Source: Halicephalobus mephisto (taxonomy: Eukaryota; Nematoda; Chromadorea; Rhabditida; Panagrolaimidae). From it: DNA of 64,000 nt. Positions 25,762-35,215 of the stretch are shown piece after piece (position 1 is the first letter of the stretch; each line of letters begins with the position of its first letter). Position numbers and translations under genes: made by a program. The notes below the pieces were generated by a model. It had not been told where the DNA came from. It worked only from the letters and a program-made list of their open reading frames with translations, and did no database searches. The stretch is from NCBI GenBank assembly GCA_009193035.1, contig SWDT01000036.1, positions 1 through 64,000 of the forward strand, written 5' to 3'.

Positions 25762-28608
25762 TTACTTTCCAAAGAACGCTTGCTTGCTCGCTGTTCCGCC
25801 AAACAAAGTGCCACTACTAGATGAGCTTAACGTATTGCCAAAACCCGTTGCTGACGTAGTAGTACCGGAGCTTGGAGTAGAAGTCGTAGGATTTCCTAAA
25901 AAACTTCCCATTGATCAAACTAATATCCCAAACCCTTACCAAATAACAACGAAGTTGTAGATGCAGTAGTCGTAGAACCAAACGGCTTAAATAAACTACT
26001 AGTAGAAGCCGCTGTAGTAGTCGGAGTAGATGAAAACGGAAAAGCTGAAGTTGTAGTTTTCGATCCAAATAGGGGATTCGGTTTATTTCCAAACAATAAT
26101 CCAGGTTGAGAAGTACTTGAACCAAACGGATTAATACCTGTCGTTCCTGTTCCTAGTTGCATTCCTGTTTGTTGTGGGATCATTTTCGCAATGATATCCT
26201 TGTAATTCATAACAGATGCAACAGAAGGGAAAAATTCACCTTGACGAACCATTTGAATTAATTCTTGACGTTCATTTCTTTCTACTTTCTTCTGGAATGG
26301 ATCAGGAGCATAAGGACCATTAATCTTCCTTTCAAATTCAATAAACTGTTCCTTAACATCACTAACAAATTCATTCAAAATCATTACTTGTTCAGCAACC
26401 GCTCTGAAAATACCGTCAAATCGTTCCAAATGAGCTTCCAATTCTTTTCTCGAAAATCCTTCAAGTTGTTCATTTTCCGCATCAACTAAAAGCTTCTGAA
26501 TCGCTCCCAAAGTGTCATACATGTTTACAACTTTCCTTTCCGTTGATAGAACTTCTTGAAGCAAAAATTCCCAACTTTCTTGATGAGCTATATTCTTAGC
26601 CCTTCCTTCTCTACCACGATTCAGTAAATTAATTATTCTCACATCCCTTCTAATAGCAGCGAGTAGCTCTTCCACATCAGCCCGAATTCTAATAGCATCT
26701 TTATGTTTCATTTTCAGTTCAGCTCTAAGTTTTGAGAGATCCTCATTAAGTTTCGCAGATTCCTTCATCGAAGTTTCACAATTACAAGCATCACGAAATT
26801 CATTTTGCTCTTTGAACCAATTCCTGAAAAATTGAATTTACAAAACTCAACAAGTAGAAAACTTACTTTAACTTCTTTAATTCGTCCACAATCACCTTTG
26901 GAACTTCACCAAGCATAGGGTCCGAAGGCCCATTCTCTGTAGATGACACTGCTGAAGTTTTCAAAATTCCACCTAATCCAATTGAACCACTAGTAGTTGT
27001 AGCTGGAGCAGACGATGCAAGTCCACTAAGACCAAGAGATGAGCTTGTTGTTGAAGAAGGTAATCCAAATAAACTGCCAGAAGTAGTTCCAGCAGATGTA
27101 GTTGTCGTCGGTTGTCCAAACAAACCAGTTGACCCACCAGTAGTTGTAGTAGTAGTAGATGTAACTCCACCAAGACCAAGAGATGAGTTCGCAGTAGAAG
27201 TAGCCAATCCAAATAAACTCCCAGTAGATGTAGTTGTAGTCGGAGCAATTGTCGTAGTTTGACCAAGAACAGGAGTTGAGCTTGTTGTTGAAGAAGGCAA
27301 TCCAAACAAACCGCCAGAAGTAGTTCCAGCAGTCGTAGTAGTAGTAGATGTAACTCCACCAAAACCAAGAGATGTGCTAGTTGTTGAAGCGGGTAATCCT
27401 AATAAACTTCCAGTAGTAGTCCCAGTACTTGCAGGTTGTCCAAAGAGACCGGTTGAACCACTAGCAGTAGTAGTAGCAGATGATCCAATTCCAAAAGCCG
27501 AATTAGCTGTTGTTGTAGCTAACGTCCCGAAAAATCCTCCAGAAGTAGTTCCAGTACTGGTAGTTGTTGCAGGTTGTCCAAAAAGACCAGTTGAACCAGC
27601 CGTAGTCGTGGTAGGAGCAGAAGTTGCAGTTTGACCAAAACCAAAAGTAGAACTAGTTGTCGCAGTGGGCATTCCAAACATTCCTCCAGAACCAACACCA
27701 GTAGTTGTAGTAGCAATAGGTTGTCCAAATAGACCAGTTGAACTACTCGCAGTTGTAGTAGATGATCCAATTCCACCTAAACCAAAAGCTGAAGTAGCTG
27801 TCGTGTTACCGGAAGTTCCAAACAATCCTCCAGTAGTGGTAGTGGCTGGAGGTTGTCCAAATATATTTGTCGAACCACCAGTTGCTGTAGCAGTAGCAGG
27901 TTTTCCAATTCCGCCAAAACCGAATCCTGAACTAGTTGTCGAAGCGGTAGCCCCGAATAAGCCTCCAGAAGCAGTTCCAGTAGTTGTAGTAGCTGTATGT
28001 TGTCCAAACAGACCAGTTGAACCACTAACAGTTGAAGCTGGAGTGGATTGTCCAAGTCCGCCAAAAGCGAAGCCTGAACTCGTCGTTGTAGTAGGAGTTC
28101 CGAATAAACCTCCAGAGGTGGTTTTAGCAGTATTCGTCGTTGATTGTCCAAAGAGGTTCGTTGCACCAGCATTAGTTGTAGCAGTGGATTTTGCAAGTCC
28201 ACCAAAGCCGAAGCCTGAAGCTGCGGTCGAAGCGGTTGTTCCAAATAAACCTCCCGTAGTTGTAGTAGTTGTGGGCTGTCCAAAGAGACCAGTAGATCCA
28301 CCAGTTGCTGTAGTAGTAGGTTTCCCCATCCCACCGAAATTAAAAGCCGATGTTGTTGTCGAAGCAGGTGTTCCAAAAATGCCTCCAGTAGAAGCATTTG
28401 CTGATGGTTGTCCGAATAAATTTGTTGAACCGCTAGCAGTAGTAGCAGGAGTGGAATTTCCAATACCGCCGAAGTTGAAGCCAGAACTAGTCGTTGAAGC
28501 ATTGAATCCGAATAAACCTCCAGTAGTTCCGGCAGATGTGTTCGTCGCCGGTTGTCCAAAGAGATTCGTTGAGCCACTAGCAGTTGTAGTAGGATTAAAG
28601 AAAGCCAT
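25762..28608 (-). CDS. npp-4: FG nucleoporin NUP58/NUP45-like (NPP-4)
   Basis: Central-channel nucleoporin of the NUP62-NUP58-NUP54 complex. Exons 28608-26867, 26823-25940 and 25895-25762 give 919 aa. The first ~560 residues are a Thr/Ser/Gly-rich array of FG and GLFG units (LFGQP, GLFG, FGFGG). A helical coiled-coil block follows (about 580-780, starting with NWFKEQNEFRDA). The protein ends with a second, shorter FG region. The order FG - coiled coil - FG matches NUP58; NUP62 and NUP54 end in coiled coil. The coiled-coil spacing also resembles human NUP58, so I prefer it over those paralogs. The start is fixed by an acceptor that leaves only CC before the ATG, as for a trans-spliced mRNA. 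PBDC1 lies 146 bp upstream on the same strand. Confidence 0.88.
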
Positions 28609-28754
28609 GGCTGAAAGACAAATAAGCAATGATAAAGAACGAAACAGGTACGCAAGGGTTACTACCCTTTCTGGATATGGGACTTTTAAAAATAATTCAT
28701 CTCTTATTTCAGAAAACTCAACAACCCGACCGACTATCACCGGGATAACAATAA
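28609..28754 (-). other. Operon-like intercistronic spacer with trans-splice acceptor
   Basis: A 146 bp spacer between the PBDC1 stop and the NUP58 ATG. On the minus strand it ends TTTGTCTTTCAG (AG at 28612-28611) two bases before the NUP58 start. It has no copy of the shared promoter motif. In nematodes this arrangement usually marks a downstream operon gene receiving SL2. Confidence 0.6.
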
Positions 28755-29283
28755 TCACAATACTCGGCCACTACCATCCTGAGAACGCTTATATTCTTCC
28801 GTATAGTCCTTTTTGAATTTCTCGTTCAATCCCTCAACGTTACGCGCCCCTTCGACGGCCAGAAAGATTATTTTCGGAACAATGACGGTGTTCTCATCGT
28901 TGTAAATCCCTGCAGCCTTGATCCTCATGATCGTCCCTAAATTGTAGTCTTCCAAATGCTTGAATTCTTCGCAGAATTCGGCCCAAATGGGTTTGTTGTC
29001 CCCCTTGAGTTCCACATCAGATACCTAAAATTCTCAAACATAAAACTGATATATGAAAATCACTTACTGATTCAACATTCATATCAGGAAATCGTTCTCG
29101 GAACTTCTGGTAAATGTCCGGTTGATCCTTGGTCAACTGCAATTTGGTGGTGTCAACAGCGAGAATAAGGTTCATGTGGACACTGGCCCTTTCTGCCGCC
29201 TTGCATGCCCAAGCAAACTCGAACCCAGGGTCATTGACGTAGTTGTCAGCTGTGTCTGTCAATTGGGTTGCCAAATCGGCCAT
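28755..29283 (-). CDS. PBDC1-family protein (polysaccharide biosynthesis domain-containing 1 homolog)
   Basis: Small cytosolic protein of 161 aa from exons 29283-29068 and 29024-28755. It matches the eukaryotic PBDC1 family (DUF757): an N-terminal helix with EFAWACKAAERASVHMNLI, a middle IYQKFRERFPD, then WAEFCEEFKHLEDYNLGT. Despite its name the family has no proven role in polysaccharide synthesis; recent work on homologs points to chaperone-type functions, so I assign none here. A splice acceptor leaves only AA before the ATG, supporting the start and trans-splicing. The promoter region is shared head-to-head with the chromodomain gene (206 bp between start codons). The single intron carries the GATATATGAAAA motif. 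Confidence 0.85.
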
Positions 29284-29362
29284 TTCTACAGTAATATAAC
29301 GAAACAATTAAGGACGAAATTTGGAAATAAGGAAATCCAAACCGCGCCGAAATCGAAAGAAT

Positions 29363-29379
29363 TTTTTCGTTTCAAGAGC
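29363..29379. promoter_or_regulatory. Shared promoter motif in bidirectional PBDC1/chromodomain promoter
   Basis: TTTTTCGTTTCAAGAGC, a weaker match to the recurring element, in the 205 bp between the divergent starts at 29283 and 29489. Confidence 0.4.
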
Positions 29380-29488
29380 ATGATTGGTCGACCAGTTCGC
29401 GCGGGAGGAGGACCTGCTTGACAAGAGGCTTTCGGGTATTACAGTCATTTCGCGAGTTCTTCCACTTGTCGTTTTCATCGATTGAAAG

Positions 29489-30646
29489 ATGGCTGACGAA
29501 GAAGAAGAAGTTTACGAAGTCGAATCCCTACTGGACAAGAGAATCGTCGACGGAAGAACAGAGTACCTAGTCAAATGGATAGGGTACGACGATCCGGAGG
29601 ACAACACCTGGGTCGACGAAGAAGATTGCGTAAGTTTTAAAGTTCATATATCAGTTTCACGACTGTACAGTAAGTGCTCTCTTTGACTCGCGCTGATTTC
29701 GAGCTTTGTTTAAAGTCAGTTTTATTTTTTGATTAATATGCCAGGAAAGAATACTGGTTCGAAAGTGGGAAACAAGATTAATTTTACGAAATCAGAGACC
29801 CAATACCGCAAGAAAACAACTACCATACAATCCTTTTTTCGTTTTTAGATCAGTTCTTCACTATTTGTCGTTTTTAATCTATTATATCTTATTAGATACA
29901 GTAAATATAGAATAGGATATATGAAATATAGACACATCACCCAGGGACCTTGTTTGTCGCGATGTGTTCTGTTTTATACTCTTCAGTGGAGAGGACTGTT
30001 CAGTCTTGGGTGTGCTGAATACCCCTGGTCGTGGGGACTACACGTCCACAACATAATCCAATCACCAACAACACCGATCAAAAAAAAACATAGGATAGTT
30101 ATTACGAAGTGGAGAAATAGTTATTATACAGCCTAATTTCATATACTGTTTTAAAATTTGTTTTTGCAGATGTGTACTGAGTTGATTAAAGAGTTCGAGA
30201 AGAAACTCGCTGCCGCCAACAAGTCCCCCAGGAAGTCGAGATCTCCCTCGAGAAGAGTGAAATTCGCTTCCGACGAAACCCCAGCTAAGGATGAGGATTC
30301 GAACGTTAAAGAAGAAAAACCACTTAAAAAAGAGTCTACCCCCAAGAAGACTACAGTAAAAAAAATGGCTAAAAAAGACAAAGAGTTCTCCGTCACCGCC
30401 AAAGTCGAAACTGAGCCGGTTCTTCGAATCGAGGTCCAATCCGAAAACGAAGAATCAGAAGACCTCCCTGGAATCGAGTCTTCGAAAATCGTGGAAAAAA
30501 GATTCTCCTGGAGAATCCTAGTTTCCGTCCCTGTTCTCCTCTCAATCGGCGTCTTGGCTTATTTCAAAATCTACCGACCAGACGCGAGCCAGGACTTGAA
30601 CACGATCCTAGAGTCCCTCAAGAAGACCGTCGTTAAAAGCTTTTAA
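29489..30646 (+). CDS. Chromodomain protein with C-terminal transmembrane anchor (HP1/CEC-4-like)
   Basis: Two exons, 29489-29629 and 30170-30646, give 205 aa. Residues ~8-58 form a chromodomain. All three aromatic-cage positions of HP1 are kept (Y9, W30, Y33), and the usual NTW and acidic ...CTELIKEFEKK helix end follow, so binding to methylated histone H3 lysine is likely. Residues ~62-120 are a basic Ser/Lys/Pro linker (KSPRKSRSPSRR, PLKKESTPKKTTVKK). Residues ~161-179 are strongly hydrophobic (ILVSVPVLLSIGVLAYF), flanked by Arg/Lys, with a short tail. This layout suggests a tail-anchored inner-nuclear-membrane protein that tethers methylated chromatin to the nuclear periphery, the role known for C. 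elegans CEC-4. Orthology to CEC-4 is not proven. The intron contains a dispersed repeat. Confidence 0.85.
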
Positions 30647-31825
30647 AAATCGTTAATCCCAGTTTTAAGGTCCTACAACTGTCACGTAACTCATGCAATG
30701 CTATAAATTTTCCTCGATTTAAATCCAGGATACAGACAATAATTACATTAAAAAACGAAAATAATCGTTTTTTCGAAGCCCTTTCAACACGAATTAATGG
30801 GAATTTTTAAAAACTGAAATATCCCAAGGAGTAATTTTAATTTTCAATGGTGATTATTTCGTAATCTTGTAGAAATGCGAAATTATCTCGAAGCGGATCT
30901 TTTAAAAACTTAGAAATGAGAGAAAATTGATTTTTTCATAGATTTATTACAATTGTTATTTTTGCACTTCCATGACTTCTTGCAAAATTTTAAAATCGTT
31001 CACATTCTAAATCCAACTCTCCTAATAAAATTCATTCCCAGTTTTCCATTAGGAAAACATTCCAAAATTTCAAATCCGTGCCACAAGATTGCTCAAGAGC
31101 AGAACTCCATGTTTACCTCAAATCTGGGTAATTAAACCGAAGAGGAAGTTCTGATCCTTCGTTTTGTCAAAAATAAATATTTCTTGTCATATGAATTACA
31201 ATGACTCTGACTGTTGCAGAAAGGAAGAGACAACAGGCCAGAGAGAGAGACGATCAGACTGGCTAGAGTAAAACAGACACTTTCTCTGTCCAAAAACGAA
31301 CCAGTCAAATGGACCGTTCAGTCTATCCCAATCTAACTCCCATTTTCCCCTTTTGTCTTTATTTCTTCCAAACAAGTAGAATTCACGTAATCACAGTCAT
31401 CAAACTTTTGGAAAATCCGAAAATAAAACATTCTTTTCGATTTAGTTGTCCAAATTTGAGACGAGCATTAAATTCGCTCTCGATAAATCTTGTGAGGATA
31501 ATGTTTAAATTTTAGAATTGCTTTTTTATTAAAAAGCGACTAAACTACTTTTTTGCCTTCTCTCAAGGTCGATTCACTGCAGATAACTTCCACCTAACAC
31601 CAATCTGTATCCATTATTCAATCGAGAATTGATTCTTTTCAATTTCCCCATCTCCACTCACATAGTCCACCACAACTCATCAATTAAATTTATCTTAATT
31701 TTCTACTAATTTTTACCTTATCCATCCAAATAGCATCCCAGAAGCCATACCCATTCTAGGAAATCCAGAGAAAACAATAAGTTAGCTCAACAACCCAGTT
31801 CTTATGAAAGGCATGGAATATGCAT
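30647..31825. other. Intergenic between convergent chromodomain and SEC63 genes
   Basis: 3' flanks of two convergent genes. I see no further gene. A purine-rich stretch lies around 31220-31270 (GAGAGAGAGACGATCAGAC), with no clear repeat family. Confidence 0.5.
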
Positions 31826-34209
31826 CTAATCCTCTTCAGAATCCGAGCCTTCAGTGTATTCCGATAGTCCTTCACTAGCATTACCATCTTCTTCATCCTC
31901 AGTATCCGCATACTTCACTGGTACAGGTTCACGTGCTTGCTGAACATCCACCTTAACATCTACTTGGTAATCAGCATCGATATATGAATCAGAACGGACA
32001 TGCAATAAATATTGATATGATCCTTTGTTTGGAGGGGCTGCGAATCGTAATTCCACCTAAAACACCGTCTCATCACAACCCACTACTCAACCAAACATAC
32101 CGTTTTAACGTCCTTCAACGTCTTACACGATATTGGTAAAGTTACCATTCGTTTAGCCTTCTTCTCTACCATATAAAGATACCACCACTCATACTTATCC
32201 AACGGATAATAAGGAGCATGAACAACATGATTATCCGTTGGTTCCTTTTCTAATAAGGCTTCTTTCCGAGCCATTCCATCATTCCATAAGTCATCATCTT
32301 CATCAGACGATTCTTGATTAGAAGTAGCTTCCAACTGATCATCAAGGAAACTAGCATCTTCCGAATCAATGTCAGATCCTTCTGTTTCTGATTCACTTCC
32401 ACTATTATTCTCTCCATCTTCTTCTTTCGGTTCCTTCTTCTGTTTAGGAGAAGATGCATTCACAACTTCCCCATTCTGTTGCGACGGTTCTTCAGTTGTT
32501 TTCGCTGATTTCTTCTTTTGTGGTTTATTCTTTTTAGCTCCTTTCTTTTTCTTTTGCGGTTTTTCCCAAACTTTTCTCTTAGGTTCGTTATTTTCAGCTT
32601 CCTTCTCAGCATCAACATTTGGAGGACCTTCTTCAATTTCCTTCTGTCTCTTTTCCGAATCTAGGAGAGAGAAACGTTTCAAAGTCACCTTCAAAGTCAC
32701 AATAGCTCCAGCTGTTATGGTGTGTTTATCGTCTTCTCCAGCCACTTCAAGTTCTGTCTCAATTTCCAATCTCGGCATCTGTTGTAAAACAGTAATCACA
32801 TCTTCATACTGACTTTCATCAAGATTCTGAAGCAATTTCCTTCTTCTAAATTCATTAATATTGGCCAAATCAGAGCAAGTGAACATCCTCTTCCTTCTCA
32901 TGATATTCACGATCTGATCGTCCAAATGCGGCAGTTGAAGGAGAGGGCTGTGCTGGGGCCAGAGCGCTTGAACAAACATTGGGGGAAGTTTCATCAAGGT
33001 TTCCAGAGTCTCGAGAGTAGGAGGTCGTTGAAGCTGGATGTAGAAGTGCATCTGGAGATGCATTCTAATAAACTCTTCACAGAGAGAAACGATTCTTGTC
33101 AGATAATAATGTTGATCTTCGTCCAATCTTGGACTTCCCAAGGGAAGCCTATGAAGATGAGCAAGAAGGAGAGCTCTGGCTTTGAGACTCCAAGGAAGGT
33201 AGAAAGGAGGTTCCTTCTTTGGATCGCCCAGTTTGACGTCCTTCATGATCGGACGAACTTCCAACTCATCTGATTCTCTCTCCGTGATGACGGCGTTGAA
33301 TTTCTTCCAGAATTCATAAGAACCAGAGAGCACTGTAATCGCCCTGATCATGTTCATACTCGGGGTCTTATGAAGGAACTGGTAGAACGACCTTGTGGTC
33401 TCCAGAAGGACCTTGTCAGCACTGTACTTCATCGTCTGACTCCACCAGAACCACTGAAATTACCAGACATTCAGTTTTCATATATCAGAGTTCATTTTCA
33501 AACAACTTACCACAATTGTCGGCATCAAGATTAAGAACACTCCGGTGTACAAAGCCAGAACCCATCCACCATATTGTTCGCTCACGATCCACTTGGGCAA
33601 AGCTATACCGAATGTCGTAGCTTTCGGACCATCTGGATTTCCGTATTTTTCCCAGTTTTCCCGAGATTCATCATTGGTCAAGGCCTGGTAAGCTTTGGCA
33701 ATCATGTCGAAAGTTTGTTCATCTCCTCCACGATCAGGATGGTGTTTCTTCGAGAGATCACGATAAGCCTTCTTGACAGCAGAAACGTCAGCTCCATTGT
33801 CTAGGCCGAGAATCTTGTACGGATCGTATTCCTCGTGAGTGTGTTCAATTTGGGAAACTTTGTAGGCCAAAAGAACGAATAATATCCACAAAACTATCAG
33901 AACCACAGCCTTTATTCCTCGTTTGGTGTGTTCCCAGGGTTGAATCGCTCGTTTCCTGTCGCGTTTAGCTTTGCATCCAGCGCATTGACAGCCGGTTTCA
34001 TCGACGACATGTTCCTTCGCTGAAAACAATCACTTTCATATAAAATTAATTCAAAAACATATTTATATCGTAAAATACATGAAATTAAACTTACGTGCAC
34101 TCGGCCAGATACTATAAGTCAACGGAACCAGGATGACGGCGTAAAACGAGACGACGACGTAGTAGAACGTGTTCCCGACTTCGTCGTACTCAAACTGCGC
34201 TCTACCCAT
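31826..34209 (-). CDS. sec63: SEC63, ER translocon J-domain subunit
   Basis: SEC63 recruits lumenal BiP to the SEC61 channel for protein import into the ER. Exons 34209-34095, 34019-33511, 33453-32101 and 32056-31826 give 735 aa. Membrane segments lie at ~15-35, ~76-93 and ~190-212. The J domain between segments 2 and 3 starts at YDPYKILGL (~104) and has the catalytic HPD at about 132-134. Exon 3 opens with WFWWSQ and holds the helical and fibronectin-like Sec63 domains, including IVNIMRRKRMFTCSDL. A Lys-rich insert follows (KKKKGAKKNKPQKKK), and the C-terminus is acidic, as in other SEC63 proteins. Length and layout match the family. A partial inverted copy lies ~220 bp upstream. Confidence 0.95.
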
Positions 34210-34429
34210 TCTGAAGCCTGACTACTGATGGCGCTGAAACGCCGGATTGTAAATAATCACCAAAAATAAGGATAAAGAATGGGATTAATTAGTCAAGAAA
34301 GAAACACATCATCAGTAACAAAGTCGATGGAAATGAACACGCGTTTCGTTCGCTGCGAGAGAATTCCATTTTGGGCAATTGTCATTTCTACTTCGAATTG
34401 CTTTAAATTTCAAAATTACAATTATATCC

Positions 34430-34775
34430 TTTGAAAATGAATTCTGATATATGAAAACTGAACGTCTGGTAATTTCAGTGGTTCTGGTGGAGTCAGACGA
34501 TGAAGTACAGTGCTGACAAGGTCCTTCTGGAGACCACAAGGTCGTTCTACCAGTTCCTTCATAAGACCCCGAGTATGAACATGATCAGGGCGATTACAGT
34601 GCTCTCTGGTTCTTACGAATTCTGGAAGAAATTCAACGCCGTCATCACGGAGAGAGAATCAGATGAGTCGGAAGTTCGTCCGATCATGAAGGACGTCAAA
34701 CTGGGCGATCCAAAGAAGGAACCTCCCTTCTACCTTCCTTGGAGTCTCAAAGCCAGAACTCTCCTTCTTGCTCAT
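34430..34775 (+). pseudogene. Inverted partial duplicate of SEC63 (intron 2 end plus start of exon 3)
   Basis: This segment repeats, in the opposite orientation, the SEC63 segment 33157-33502: the end of intron 2 with its acceptor and about the first 100 codons of exon 3. By eye only about five bases differ, two of which change residues (Leu to Ser, Ala to Thr). The reading frame then leaves the homology and stops at 34814. It lacks the membrane segments and J domain, so it cannot make SEC63. With the true gene it forms an inverted repeat with arms of about 346 bp and a spacer of about 930 bp. Confidence 0.9.
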
Positions 34776-35215
34776 TTTTCTAGATTTCAATATTGCGAGA
34801 AACAAATACAGTGAAATCTCCTTAAATGCAGCCCGAAGGAACGGGAGAAATGCTGCTTTTGCAGAGGAGTCGCGTCTATCGAGGGTTTATTTAAGTTTAT
34901 TATATTTTTAAATTTAAAAAATATTTTAAAAAATTGTGTACTTGTTATTCAAGTTAGTAACTATTCTTTGGGTATTTCTTTTTTCGTTTTGAAACTAATT
35001 TTTTAAATTTCATTCAGAATTTTTTTCAAACTTTTTAAAAATTCTCCAAGGTTGGAGGTCGTTGTCAAGAAGATTTTTCCAGAACCTTATGCACTCGTTT
35101 CTGACGTCTTGTAGTCCATTATTTACATTTTTTGAATTTTTAATTACTTTTAAACATCCATTATATCATTACTGTAAATGAAAAAATATAAATTTCTCCA
35201 CAAAAATACCGTAAT

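Noticed and set aside
27374..28816. Long plus-strand open frames rich in Pro/Val opposite NUP58
   Set aside because: They are antisense shadows of the FG-repeat coding exon, created by its biased Thr/Gly codons. They have no splice or start context of their own.
34500..34814. 104-codon plus-strand frame as a separate SEC63-like gene
   Set aside because: It is the inverted partial copy of SEC63 exon 3, lacks the J domain and membrane segments, and ends in unrelated sequence.
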